Positions 1 through 7,405 of a stretch of 9,594 nucleotides of DNA are shown here, one piece after another. The notes beneath the pieces are model-generated. The model did not search any database. It had not been told where the DNA came from and saw only the letters and a list, made by a program, of their open reading frames with translations. This stretch comes from Clostridiales bacterium (GTDB taxonomy: Bacteria; Bacillota; Clostridia; Christensenellales; Christensenellaceae). The stretch's first letter is position 1. Every line of letters starts with the position of its first letter. Made by a program: the position numbers and the translations under genes. The stretch spans positions 1 through 9,594 of the forward strand of contig QAKS01000100.1 in assembly GCA_003343685.1 (NCBI GenBank), in the 5' to 3' direction.

Positions 1-1268
1 TTTCCCTTTTTCCGAAAAGCATAAATCACAACCACCAGCAGCAGCACACTGATCAGCACCATGGATATAATATATTCAAGGCACGCTCCCATCACGCCCA
101 TAGTGCTTACAAACCAGTTCACCGAAACAATCGCTGCAGCCGAAACTGCCAGATAACACCATGCGACTGTTTTCTGCATACGCATCAGTGTGATGACCAC
201 AACAAAGTAACGCGACAGCGCATATAACCCGCCTCCGCACAAAAGCACCATAAACTCTGCAAAATAACCGCTTAAATCAGTATTGTACATCCACGACAGC
301 GCCGGAATGCCAAGGAAGTATCCGGCGGCAAGCGTTCCCAGTGTAATCAGCAAAATATAAAAAGCCTGCTTCAGTACAATTTTACGCAGTTCTTTCAATT
401 TCCCGTCATTCCAGCAAAGCGTCATTTTTGTCAAAACGGGCTGGAAAATGAAGTTGCTCAAAACCCCTACAACCCATACCGGCATCGCTATAAATCCGAA
501 GCAGGCCTGTACTTCCTCTGTCATCAGGGAATCTATGGCATATTTCGGCGCATTGCCGAGATAATAGGATAAAAACCATCCGGCACACAGCGGCAGCAAC
601 GTGACGAGGAGTTTTCGGACGTTCCGTCTGTCACACCTCTCCCCTTTGTCAATAAACTGCGGCGCCGTAGCAGTGAGCGTCACCGCCAGATAAGCAAAAT
701 TAATAAGCACCACCGATACAAGCGTCCATAACAGAGATTTTGTCACAACAATAACGATACCGAAGGATACAATCGTCAGCATCATCCTGATTGCCGTCAT
801 CTTCGCGCCGGCGTCGAGACGCTCTTGATTCTGGTAATATCCCGCATAGGTATCTTCAAAAACGTCCTGCGCCTTCAGCAGCGTCATCAGGATCACAATG
901 ACGCACTTCTCCGGATCATACTTTCCGCTCGACAGCATTACAGCCATATATGCCGTCACAAATACCATCATTGCGGCAATGGAGATGTTTCTCGTCGCCC
1001 GATATTCCCGGAAGGAATAGACGTGAGCGACATCGGACACAAGAAAGTCCCTCATGCCGTACAGCCCTAGGTTGAGCAGGAGATTGGCGGTTGTATATGC
1101 AATCGTAAAAACCCCCGCTGCCGTCAGATCTACGGCGCGGGTAATAATCATCAGCATAATGACCGACTGAAACGCATTGAGCGTCCCCGCTGTCATATTC
1201 CAGATATACGCTTTTTTTAATACGTTTTCTCCGTTCCCGAGAAAAAACGAACAAATCTTACTTCTCAT
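1..1268 (-). CDS. Wzx-type polysaccharide flippase (MOP superfamily), 3' end cut off by window
   Basis: This is a polytopic membrane protein expected to flip a lipid-linked sugar or oligosaccharide from the inner to the outer leaflet of the cytoplasmic membrane. The frame is open from ATG 1268-1266 to the window edge, giving 422 codons with no stop. About 10 to 12 hydrophobic segments can be picked out, roughly at residues 30-45, 52-72, 97-112, 122-132, 162-200, 222-238, 255-275, 302-320, 335-362, 368-387 and 392-417. The N-terminal part (KKAYIWN, then ITRAVDLTAAGVFTIAY) and the central NAPKYAID segment at 239-246 are typical of O-antigen/teichoic-type flippases. Family members usually have 430-500 residues, so probably little is missing. 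The start overlaps the end of the upstream glycosyltransferase by 11 nt, with AGAGAG 7 nt ahead of the ATG, which suggests translational coupling. It is more AT-rich than the genes upstream. The substrate cannot be read from sequence; a branched dideoxyhexose-containing lipid is inferred from context. Confidence 0.85.
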   Translation of the reverse strand, partial: MRSKICSFFLGNGENVLKKAYIWNMTAGTLNAFQSVIMLMIITRAVDLTAAGVFTIAYTTANLLLNLGLYGMRDFLVSDVAHVYSFREYRATRNISIAAMMVFVTAYMAVMLSSGKYDPEKCVIVILMTLLKAQDVFEDTYAGYYQNQERLDAGAKMTAIRMMLTIVSFGIVIVVTKSLLWTLVSVVLINFAYLAVTLTATAPQFIDKGERCDRRNVRKLLVTLLPLCAGWFLSYYLGNAPKYAIDSLMTEEVQACFGFIAMPVWVVGVLSNFIFQPVLTKMTLCWNDGKLKELRKIVLKQAFYILLITLGTLAAGYFLGIPALSWMYNTDLSGYFAEFMVLLCGGGLYALSRYFVVVITLMRMQKTVAWCYLAVSAAAIVSVNWFVSTMGVMGACLEYIISMVLISVLLLVVVIYAFRKKG

Positions 1269-2220
1269 CCTGAATCTCTCTTTTATCGTCGAAATTGATG
1301 CGTTCTTCCTCGATAACGAGAGGCCGCTTCATTGTGCGGGTGTTCACACTCAGCACATACTCTCCCAAAAAACCGATAAAAAATATCTGTATGGCTCCCA
1401 ACACAAACATGCCAATCAGCAGGGGAATGTTTCCTGCCGGAAACCTGTCCCACCAGATCAGCTTCATTACCAAATATACAAAAGCGATTAAAATACTGAT
1501 AAACGCAGCAATCCCGCCGAATATGGTGGCAATCCGGAGTCCCGCCTTTGTATACGACGTTATGCTCAGCATGGCCGCGTCGTAAAGGGTATAAAAATTA
1601 TTATGGGTCTTGCCCCGCGCCCGCTTCGGCTGGATATATGGAATTTCCTTGCGCTTCCAGCCCAGTTCGGCAACGATTCCGCGCAGAAACGGCGTAGGAT
1701 CGTCCAGCTTACGCAGCACCTCGACAAAATCCCTGTCATACAGGCCTGAACCGGTAAAGTGTTCGATCTGCTCCACATCCGACAGCTTCTTGATCAGCTT
1801 ATAGTAACAGGTGCGCAGAAAATGCACCAGCCTGTTTTCCCTGCTGCCTTCCTTTACGCCGATCACAATTTTGTATCCCTTTTCCCACTCTTTCACATAC
1901 TGCGGAATCAGCTCGATCGGATCCTGAAAATCACAAACCATACTCACAGTGCAGTCCCCCGTCGTCTGCAAAATTCCATAGTAGGGCGAGTTGAACTGCC
2001 CAAAATTCCTGACGTTAAAAATGCACCTTACCTTCGGATTTTTTTCGCAGATTTCCCTCAGAAGAGGACGCGTCTTGTCCGTAGAGCAGTTGTCTATAAA
2101 CAGCAGCTCGTAGTCATACGCCGACAACTCCGTCTCAAAAAGGTTTTTGATCGCCTCGCTCATGGGGACGACGTTTTCTTCTTCATTATAGCACGGTATC
2201 AAAATACTGATTTTCTTCAT
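1258..2220 (-). CDS. Family-2 glycosyltransferase, GtrB/DPM1/ArnC-like, with two C-terminal membrane helices
   Basis: The 320-residue protein is predicted to transfer a sugar from a nucleotide donor to undecaprenyl phosphate or a lipid-linked acceptor at the inner face of the membrane. The GT-A domain covers about residues 1-215. It begins SILIPCYNEEENV (5-17). The acidic nucleotide-binding site is FIDNCSTDKT at 41-50, and the metal-binding motif is CDFQDP at 96-101, equivalent to the family's DxQDP. FLRGIVAELG at 178-187 and GKTHNN at 203-208 correspond to the conserved RG and GKS blocks of polyisoprenyl-phosphate glycosyltransferases. Two hydrophobic helices follow at about 230-255 and 263-288, as in GtrB and DPM1-type enzymes. 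In the first acidic motif, the usual DDGS reads DNCS. ATG 2220 lies 1 nt after the stop of the SDR gene, with GGGAG 10 nt upstream, so the two are coupled. The donor could be the CDP-sugar made by the upstream genes (inference); loading of another sugar cannot be excluded. Confidence 0.88.
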   Translation of the reverse strand: MKKISILIPCYNEEENVVPMSEAIKNLFETELSAYDYELLFIDNCSTDKTRPLLREICEKNPKVRCIFNVRNFGQFNSPYYGILQTTGDCTVSMVCDFQDPIELIPQYVKEWEKGYKIVIGVKEGSRENRLVHFLRTCYYKLIKKLSDVEQIEHFTGSGLYDRDFVEVLRKLDDPTPFLRGIVAELGWKRKEIPYIQPKRARGKTHNNFYTLYDAAMLSITSYTKAGLRIATIFGGIAAFISILIAFVYLVMKLIWWDRFPAGNIPLLIGMFVLGAIQIFFIGFLGEYVLSVNTRTMKRPLVIEEERINFDDKREIQDEK

Positions 2221-2221
2221 T

Positions 2222-3130
2222 TCACCCGTTCTCCCTGCACCATTCTATCGTCCTCCTGATACCCTCTTCAAAGGGCACCTCCGGAACAAAGCCGGTATCC
2301 TCCGTGAGCGGTGCAATATCTCCCAGCAGCCGCATCACCTGGTTTTTGTTGTATGCCCTCTCTCCAAAGCCGATCTCAGCCGAAGGATTGATGGCGTCCC
2401 GTATGATTTCCACATACTCTCTCATGCGCCGCTCCCTGCCGCTGCCAATGCAGTATACGCTGTCCCGCCTGCCCTTGTCCGCTATGGCGAGCAGCGCTTT
2501 TGCCACATCATCGCAGTACAGATAGTCCCACATCTGCCCGCATTCTGTTACAATCGGTTTTTCCCCCGCCAAAAGGGTCCGCACGCAGTGCATGATCATC
2601 GTATAGTCGTTGTCACCCGGGCCGTATACGCTCAAAATCCGCGCCCAATTGTGGCGAATCCCCAGCTGTCCGCACAAGATCCGGGTCAGCGCACCCGCCG
2701 CAAACTTCGCAATTCCGTATCCGTTCTCAGGGCGAATGGCGCTTTGCGGCGATACCAGCCCCTCCACTCTGCCATATTCCGCCTGAGAACCGGCCCCCAC
2801 AAAGACAGTGCAGCCAAACCTCTTTGCCAGCTTTACGGCGTCGAGCGCATATTTGATATTTTCCGTCTGTCCATACACATCGTCCCTGCTGTGAGTCGAT
2901 GTGCTCTTCCATCCTAAATGAATAAATGCGTCATACTGTTCAGCCGGCTTAACCTCCGCGAGACGCGCAATGTCGCACTCCAAAATTTTTACAGACGGAT
3001 GAGACGGGATTTTTTTCAGCTTTTCGCAGGGTCTGTCTATTGCCAGCGTCGTAAGCCCTGCCGCAAGACACTGCCGGATGAGCGCCTGTCCGATCATTCC
3101 CGTCGCGCCCATTACGATTACTTTCTTCAT
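2222..3130 (-). CDS. Extended SDR (NAD-dependent epimerase/reductase), candidate YerF-like CDP-sugar reductase
   Basis: The 302-residue extended short-chain dehydrogenase/reductase is expected to act in the cytoplasm on a nucleotide sugar. The N-terminal Rossmann motif GATGMIG is at residues 8-14. The catalytic serine lies in GAGSQAEYG (112-120, Ser115), and the YxxxK pair is Tyr138 and Lys142 in YGIAK. WDYLYCDDVAKA near 201-212 is the usual substrate-side block of sugar-nucleotide epimerases. It sits directly after the ThDP enzyme. A YerF-like role, reducing the acetyl carbonyl of CDP-4-aceto-3,6-dideoxyhexose, is therefore the best contextual guess. A paratose/abequose-type C-4 ketoreductase or an epimerase is also possible. 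The start was chosen at ATG 3130 because TGAGG (3140-3144, overlapping the upstream stop) lies 9 nt ahead. The in-frame ATG at 3136 leaves only 3 nt of spacing, and a TTG at 3145 would overlap the Shine-Dalgarno itself. Family assignment is firm; substrate is inferred. Confidence 0.85.
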   Translation of the reverse strand: MKKVIVMGATGMIGQALIRQCLAAGLTTLAIDRPCEKLKKIPSHPSVKILECDIARLAEVKPAEQYDAFIHLGWKSTSTHSRDDVYGQTENIKYALDAVKLAKRFGCTVFVGAGSQAEYGRVEGLVSPQSAIRPENGYGIAKFAAGALTRILCGQLGIRHNWARILSVYGPGDNDYTMIMHCVRTLLAGEKPIVTECGQMWDYLYCDDVAKALLAIADKGRRDSVYCIGSGRERRMREYVEIIRDAINPSAEIGFGERAYNKNQVMRLLGDIAPLTEDTGFVPEVPFEEGIRRTIEWCRENG

Positions 3131-3139
3131 GCTCATTTT

Positions 3140-3144
3140 CCTCA
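3140..3144 (-). promoter_or_regulatory. Ribosome-binding site TGAGG of the SDR gene, overlapping the ThDP-enzyme stop
   Basis: TGAGG contains the TGA stop of the ThDP-enzyme gene and lies 9 nt before ATG 3130. It supports ATG 3130 over the earlier TTG 3145 and ATG 3136, and suggests coupled translation. Confidence 0.6.
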
Positions 3145-4962
3145 AAAACTTCCCTCTACCGGCTTGATGAGCAGATTTTTTCTGTTCTCCTCCTCCGGCA
3201 GGAACGGTGCAAGGTTCTCGAGAGGCGCCGATACGAGCGTGCCGTCCGGCAGCTTTTTCGTCGCCGACTTGGGCTCAAACTTCTGCTCGGGCGATACGAT
3301 TACCTCCGCAATCACCGCGCCTTTCGTGTCAAACACGTTCCCCAAAAATCTCCCCAGCTCCGCATTGTTTTCACATTTGAAATAGGGATAGCCGTAAGCA
3401 TATGCCAGCTTCTCCATGGACGGAAACTCCAAATCTCCGCTTTCCGGCCCGATACCCACCAGCGGCGGTCCGAAAAAGTTGTTCTGGGACTGGCGGATGG
3501 AGTGATATCCCCCATTGTTGATTACAAAAATTTTGATCGGCAGCCGGTTTGTCAAAATGGTCTGCAGCTCCTGAAGATTCATCTGAATGCTGCCGTCTCC
3601 GGTCAGGCATACCAGCTCCCGATATCCGTTCGCCGCGCAGGCGCCGATAGCCGCGGGCAGGTCGTAGCCCATAGAGGCAATCGCCGAGTTGATGATAAAC
3701 CGCTGCCCCTCCCGGATCACATAGGCATGGCTGCCCACGACGCAGGCCGAGCCGTTCCCCACTACCGTCACATAACCCTCCGGCAGATAGGTGGACAACT
3801 CCTTGATAAAGGCATATACGTTCGTATCCCTCGTATCGTTATAATGCTTCGGCTGCACCACCGGATATTTGATTCTCCAGTCCGTACAGGTGTCAATCCA
3901 CTTTTTCTTCGGCTCAAGCTGCCCGTCGCCCAATCTGTCGTTGAGCGCGTCGATCACGTCTTTCACGTCCGCGCATATGGGCAGGTCAATATGCAGCGTG
4001 GGCTTTTTAAGCTCCTCTTTGTCCACGTCCACAACAATGGTGTACGCTTCCCTTGCCCATGCCTTCCAGTTGTAGCCCACCTGCCGGATGCTCAGCCTGC
4101 TTCCGAGAGAGAGCACCAAGTCGCTGTTCTGCACTGCAAAATTGCCCGGCCTGTCTCCGAAAATACCGGGGCGGCCGGCGTAAAGCGGGTCGTCGTCCGT
4201 CATCAGATCTATGCTGTTCCATGTTGTCACAACGGGAATATTCAGCTTTCTTATAAGCCTTTGGAAACCCTCAAAGGCTCCTGCATAGCGAATTGCGCTG
4301 CCCGCGTTCAGCACGGGGCGCGCCGCCTGCTTAATCTTTTCAAGAATCGCGTCTATGTCTGCCTCGGAAACAGGCTTCGGCCTCTCGCTCTCACATTCCT
4401 TCGGGTCAAAGCCGATAAGCTCGTCCGTTTCGATATAGCTGCCCTGCACATTCAAAGGAATATCGAGCCAGCACGGCCCCGGTCTCCCTGTCTTGGCCAG
4501 ATACAGCGCTTTCTCAAGACAGTATCTGATGCTGGCCGGGTCGATCACCATTTCGCAATACTTGGTCATGCAGCTGACAGCTTTCGTAATCTCAAACTCC
4601 TGATCCCCCATCGCCCGGAGGCTGCATCCGCTGCCGTGCGCCGTCGTGTCATAGCGCACCTGACCGGAGATCACCAGCATGGGAATCGAATCCAGCCAAC
4701 CGCCGACGACGCCCGTAATGGCGTTCGTGCCTCCCGGGCCTGTCGTCACGCAAAGCAGCGCTATCTTGTTATGGATACGCGCATATGCCTCGGCGGCAAT
4801 GGCGCTGGCCTGCTCGTGGTGGTTGTAAATCATATGCAGACCCTCTTGGTGCCCAAAGCCGTCGTTTAAGTGCATGGCCCCGCCTCCGGTCACCGTAAAT
4901 CCCGTGTCTATTCCGTGCTCCACAAGGAATTCCGCAATATAATTCGATACTTTTTTCTTCAT
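3142..4962 (-). CDS. Thiamine-diphosphate enzyme, acetolactate-synthase fold, YerE-like two-carbon transferase
   Basis: The 606-residue ThDP-dependent enzyme has the three-domain pyruvate-oxidase/acetolactate-synthase architecture. The N-terminal Pyr domain (about 1-180) carries the cofactor-activating Glu50 in NHHEQASAIAAEAYAR. The middle domain (about 200-345) is of the FAD/nucleotide-fold type (RPVLNAGSAIRYAG, later VVDVDKEEL). The C-terminal PP domain (about 380-560) holds the ThDP/metal motif from GDGS (455-458) to NNGG (482-485). By family knowledge such enzymes decarboxylate pyruvate and transfer the acetaldehyde unit. YerE of Yersinia pseudotuberculosis adds it to C-4 of CDP-4-keto-3,6-dideoxyglucose to make the yersiniose precursor. 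Placement immediately after rfbF-rfbG-rfbH and before an SDR supports that role over branched-chain amino-acid synthesis; there is no ilvN or ilvC nearby. The start ATG 4962 follows AAAGGGG by 6 nt and lies 23 nt past the rfbH stop. The exact acceptor and acyl donor are unproven. Confidence 0.88.
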   Translation of the reverse strand: MKKKVSNYIAEFLVEHGIDTGFTVTGGGAMHLNDGFGHQEGLHMIYNHHEQASAIAAEAYARIHNKIALLCVTTGPGGTNAITGVVGGWLDSIPMLVISGQVRYDTTAHGSGCSLRAMGDQEFEITKAVSCMTKYCEMVIDPASIRYCLEKALYLAKTGRPGPCWLDIPLNVQGSYIETDELIGFDPKECESERPKPVSEADIDAILEKIKQAARPVLNAGSAIRYAGAFEGFQRLIRKLNIPVVTTWNSIDLMTDDDPLYAGRPGIFGDRPGNFAVQNSDLVLSLGSRLSIRQVGYNWKAWAREAYTIVVDVDKEELKKPTLHIDLPICADVKDVIDALNDRLGDGQLEPKKKWIDTCTDWRIKYPVVQPKHYNDTRDTNVYAFIKELSTYLPEGYVTVVGNGSACVVGSHAYVIREGQRFIINSAIASMGYDLPAAIGACAANGYRELVCLTGDGSIQMNLQELQTILTNRLPIKIFVINNGGYHSIRQSQNNFFGPPLVGIGPESGDLEFPSMEKLAYAYGYPYFKCENNAELGRFLGNVFDTKGAVIAEVIVSPEQKFEPKSATKKLPDGTLVSAPLENLAPFLPEEENRKNLLIKPVEGSF

Positions 4963-4985
4963 GGTTCGCCCCTTTCCGTTTTGCG

Positions 4986-6329
4986 TTACGCCTGCTCCAG
5001 CGCTTCCCGAATGGTCTTTGCCATGTAGTCTGTCATCTCGTCCGTCATACCCGGATACACGCCCACCCAGAAGGTGTCGTTCATAATCCTGTCCGTATTG
5101 GTAAGCTCTCCCACAACCCTGTAGCCCTTGCCCGACGCTCTCATTTCATCAAAACACGGGTGCTTGATCAGATTGCCGGAAAAGAGCATTCTCGTCTGTA
5201 CCCCATGGCCTTCGATATATCCTACGACCTTCTTCCGGTCAATTCCCTCTTTTACGGTCATCATAAAACCGAACCAGCTGGGACGTGAATCGGGGCAAGG
5301 CTCCGGCAAAATCAGCTTATCCTCCGTTCCGCGGAGCGCCGCCTTCAGTCTGTCAAAATTATGCCGGCGTCTCTCCACAAAAGACGGGAATTTCTTGATC
5401 TGCGCGCAGCCCACGGCGGCCTGCATGTCCGTCGCCTTCAGGTTGTAGCCAAAGTGGGAATATACATATTTATGGTCGTAGCCCAGCGGCAGCTCCCCGT
5501 ACTGTCTGTCAAACCGGTGTCCGCAAAGGTTGTCATGACCCGACGGGCAAGAGCAGTCGCGGCCCCAGTCCCGAAGAGAGCGCACAATTTTATGCAGCAG
5601 CGGATTGTCCGTATAGACGGCGCCGCCCTCGCCCATCGTCATGTGATGGGGGGGGTAGAAGCTGGATGTGCCGATGTCTCCCACCGTTCCCGTCAGCTTT
5701 GTTTCGCCGTTTATCGTATATTCGGAGCCCAGCGCGTCACAGTTGTCCTCAATGAGCCACAGCCCGTGTGCGTCGCAAAAAGCCTTTACCGCTTTCAGAT
5801 CGAAGGGATTTCCCAGCGTGTGGGCGATCATGACCGCCTTTGTCCTTTCGGAATACGCCTCCTCCAGCTTTGTCACGTCGATATTATATTGCGGAATCGT
5901 CACGTCCACAAACACCGGCGCCGCTCCGTACTGAAGCATCGGCGTCACCGTGGTGGGAAATCCCGCCGCAACCGTAATCACCTCGTCGCCGGGCAGCACT
6001 CTCCTGTCCTCCAACAGCGGCGACGTCAGCGTCATAAACGCCAGCAGATTCGCCGACGATCCTGAGTTTACGAGAGAGCAGAACCGAATGCCCAAATAGT
6101 CCGCGAAGGCTCTCTCGAATTCATCCGTATACCGCCCTGCCGTCAGCCAGAATTCCAGCGCGCTGTCCACCAGATTCACCATTTCCTCATGGTCATATAC
6201 GCGCGAGGCATAGGCTATTCTGTCGCCCTTTTTAAATTCCTTCTTCTGATTGTGAAACGTATCGCAGTACTCGCTGACCGCGCTCAATATCTGCTTTTTC
6301 GCCTCTTCTTCGCTCATATGCTCAAACAT
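4986..6329 (-). CDS. rfbH: CDP-4-keto-6-deoxy-D-glucose 3-dehydrase (E1), PMP- and [2Fe-2S]-dependent
   Basis: RfbH (AscC/DdhC) removes the C-3 hydroxyl of CDP-4-keto-6-deoxyglucose, the committed step to 3,6-dideoxyhexoses. At 447 residues it is slightly longer than classical members (about 437). It has the aminotransferase fold: NSGSSANLLAF at 88-98, EDNCDALGS at 194-202, SFYPPHHMTMGEGG at 223-236. The residue that is the PLP-binding lysine in aminotransferases is histidine here (His228), the hallmark that makes this family a PMP-using dehydrase. Cys259, Cys261 and Cys269 (C-x-C-x7-C, in WGRDCSCPSGHDNLC) match the [2Fe-2S] motif described for the Yersinia enzyme. A fourth cysteine, Cys197, is 61 residues upstream of Cys259 instead of the published 57, consistent with a small loop insertion around 205-212. 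The start overlaps rfbG by 8 nt and has a perfect AGGAGG 6 nt upstream. No partner E3 reductase (RfbI/AscD) is in the window. A C8 run lies in the codons for Tyr225-His228. Confidence 0.95.
   Translation of the reverse strand: MFEHMSEEEAKKQILSAVSEYCDTFHNQKKEFKKGDRIAYASRVYDHEEMVNLVDSALEFWLTAGRYTDEFERAFADYLGIRFCSLVNSGSSANLLAFMTLTSPLLEDRRVLPGDEVITVAAGFPTTVTPMLQYGAAPVFVDVTIPQYNIDVTKLEEAYSERTKAVMIAHTLGNPFDLKAVKAFCDAHGLWLIEDNCDALGSEYTINGETKLTGTVGDIGTSSFYPPHHMTMGEGGAVYTDNPLLHKIVRSLRDWGRDCSCPSGHDNLCGHRFDRQYGELPLGYDHKYVYSHFGYNLKATDMQAAVGCAQIKKFPSFVERRRHNFDRLKAALRGTEDKLILPEPCPDSRPSWFGFMMTVKEGIDRKKVVGYIEGHGVQTRMLFSGNLIKHPCFDEMRASGKGYRVVGELTNTDRIMNDTFWVGVYPGMTDEMTDYMAKTIREALEQA
5648..5655 (-). repeat. 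Homopolymer run of eight C (coding strand) in the rfbH active site
   Basis: Eight G on the plus strand are eight C in the coding strand, spanning the end of the Tyr225 codon, Pro226, Pro227 and the first base of His228. A one-base slip here would shift the frame and remove the catalytic His and the Fe-S cysteines. It is the longest homopolymer I noticed in the window; a few seven-base A or T runs also occur. Confidence 0.9.
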
Positions 6330-7392
6330 ATCGGTCCTCCTGTATTTTCAAAAATTCGTCTATCTGCCTGTCCATCAGAGCGGGTATATCCTGCTGCCCA
6401 AAGTAAGCCTCCGCCCACTCCACGGTTTTCTCAATCGCCTGCTCCACATTCCACCCGGGTTTCCATCCAAACACCGTCTTGATGCGGGAGCAGTCCAGCT
6501 TTAAGAAATTTGCCTCATGCGGCCCTCCGTCGTGCCTGTTGATCCACGACATTCCCTTTCCCCATTTTTTGCAAAACAATTCGACCAAGTCTCCCGTCGT
6601 CACACAATCCCTGTCGTCAGGACCGACATTGTAATATCCGGCGTACTTATTGTCTTCAAACTGCTTCGCCGCTATCATGAGATAGACGTAAAGCGGCTCC
6701 AGAACATGCTGATAGGGCCGTGTGGAATAGGGGTTCCGCACCACAATCGGCTCTCTTTTCTCCGCCGCGCGGATGCAGTCCGGAATGATCCGGTCGTCCG
6801 CAAAATCGCCGCCGCCGATCACATTGCCCGCCCGGCAGGTGGAAATCGCCGTATTTCCGTCAGTAAAAAAAGAACTCCTGTAGCTGTGGGTTACCAGTTC
6901 AGAGCATGACTTGCTGTTGGAATAGGGGTCATATCCGTCGAGCGGATCCGTTTCCCGGTAGCCCCACTCCCATTCATTATTTTGATATACTTTATCGGTC
7001 GTGACATTCAAAAACGATTTGACGCAGGGGTTTTCGCGCACGCATTCCAATATGTTGACCGTTCCCATCACGTTTGTCTCGTATGTATAATGCGGCTCCT
7101 TGTACGATGTCCTGACAATGGGCTGCGCGGCGAGATGCAGCACAATCTCCGGCTGAAATTCCCGAAACACAGTTTGCATGCGCTCCAGATCCCGCACATC
7201 GCCTGTAACGGAACGCATTTGCTCTTCCGCGCCGCACAAAGCAAACAGATTAGGCTGCGTCGGCGCAGGAAGCGAATAGCCGCAGACCGCCGCGCCGTAC
7301 TTTATGAGAACACGGCAGAGCCATGAGCCCTTAAAGCCCGTATGCCCCGTAACGAGAACCTTCTTTCCTTTATAAAAGCTCAAATCAAACAA
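6322..7392 (-). CDS. rfbG: CDP-glucose 4,6-dehydratase (TTG start)
   Basis: RfbG converts CDP-glucose to CDP-4-keto-6-deoxyglucose using tightly bound NAD. It is an extended SDR with the glycine-rich motif VTGHTGFKGSWL at 14-25, catalytic TTDKVY at 131-136, and the YxxxK pair Tyr157/Lys161 in YSNSK. RAGNVIGGGDFADDRIIPD at 187-205 is a signature of this dehydratase as opposed to dTDP-glucose dehydratases. From TTG 7392 the protein is 356 residues, close to the about 359 of the enterobacterial enzyme. Its N-terminus (MFDLSFYKGKKVLVTG) lines up with the usual start of the family. That TTG has AAGGAG at exactly 7 nt. Upstream in-frame starts (ATG 7413 and 7443) would overlap rfbF and lack a good ribosome-binding site. 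The 3' end overlaps rfbH by 8 nt. Function is assigned with high confidence from motifs and from rfbF/rfbH neighbours. Confidence 0.93.
   Translation of the reverse strand: MFDLSFYKGKKVLVTGHTGFKGSWLCRVLIKYGAAVCGYSLPAPTQPNLFALCGAEEQMRSVTGDVRDLERMQTVFREFQPEIVLHLAAQPIVRTSYKEPHYTYETNVMGTVNILECVRENPCVKSFLNVTTDKVYQNNEWEWGYRETDPLDGYDPYSNSKSCSELVTHSYRSSFFTDGNTAISTCRAGNVIGGGDFADDRIIPDCIRAAEKREPIVVRNPYSTRPYQHVLEPLYVYLMIAAKQFEDNKYAGYYNVGPDDRDCVTTGDLVELFCKKWGKGMSWINRHDGGPHEANFLKLDCSRIKTVFGWKPGWNVEQAIEKTVEWAEAYFGQQDIPALMDRQIDEFLKIQEDRYV
6336..6341 (-). promoter_or_regulatory. Consensus ribosome-binding site AGGAGG of rfbH
   Basis: A perfect AGGAGG on the minus strand lies inside the last codons of rfbG and 6 nt before ATG 6329. 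This gives the 8-nt overlapping rfbG/rfbH junction a strong independent initiation site. Confidence 0.85.
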
Positions 7393-7399
7393 TTCCCCG

Positions 7400-7405
7400 C
7401 TCCTT
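7400..7405 (-). promoter_or_regulatory. Ribosome-binding site AAGGAG deciding the TTG start of rfbG
   Basis: AAGGAG on the minus strand overlaps the rfbF TAA stop and stands 7 nt before TTG 7392. No comparable site precedes the ATG at 7413 or the one at 7443, so translation most likely begins at TTG. Confidence 0.75.

Noticed and set aside
406..588. A 60-codon minus-strand frame near the left edge
   Set aside because: It is a different frame inside the flippase coding sequence and has no supporting feature.
916..1254. A 112-codon minus-strand frame within the flippase region
   Set aside because: It is an out-of-frame reading of the flippase gene. The frame starting at ATG 1268 stays open to the window edge and encodes membrane helices.
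3502..4869. A 455-codon open frame on the plus strand, opposite the ThDP-enzyme gene
   Set aside because: It lies wholly antisense to a gene with intact catalytic motifs. Its translation is rich in Arg, His, Val and Leu with no recognisable domain, and it is best explained by codon bias on the other strand.
3142..4962. Acetolactate synthase (ilvB) for branched-chain amino acids
   Set aside because: The fold and motifs fit the superfamily. However, there is no ilvN, ilvC or ilvD nearby, and the gene sits between rfbH and a sugar SDR in a tight operon, so a sugar-modifying YerE-like role is more likely.
5361..6065. A 234-codon plus-strand frame opposite rfbH
   Set aside because: It is an antisense shadow of rfbH. 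The composition is Arg/His-rich and low in recognisable motifs.
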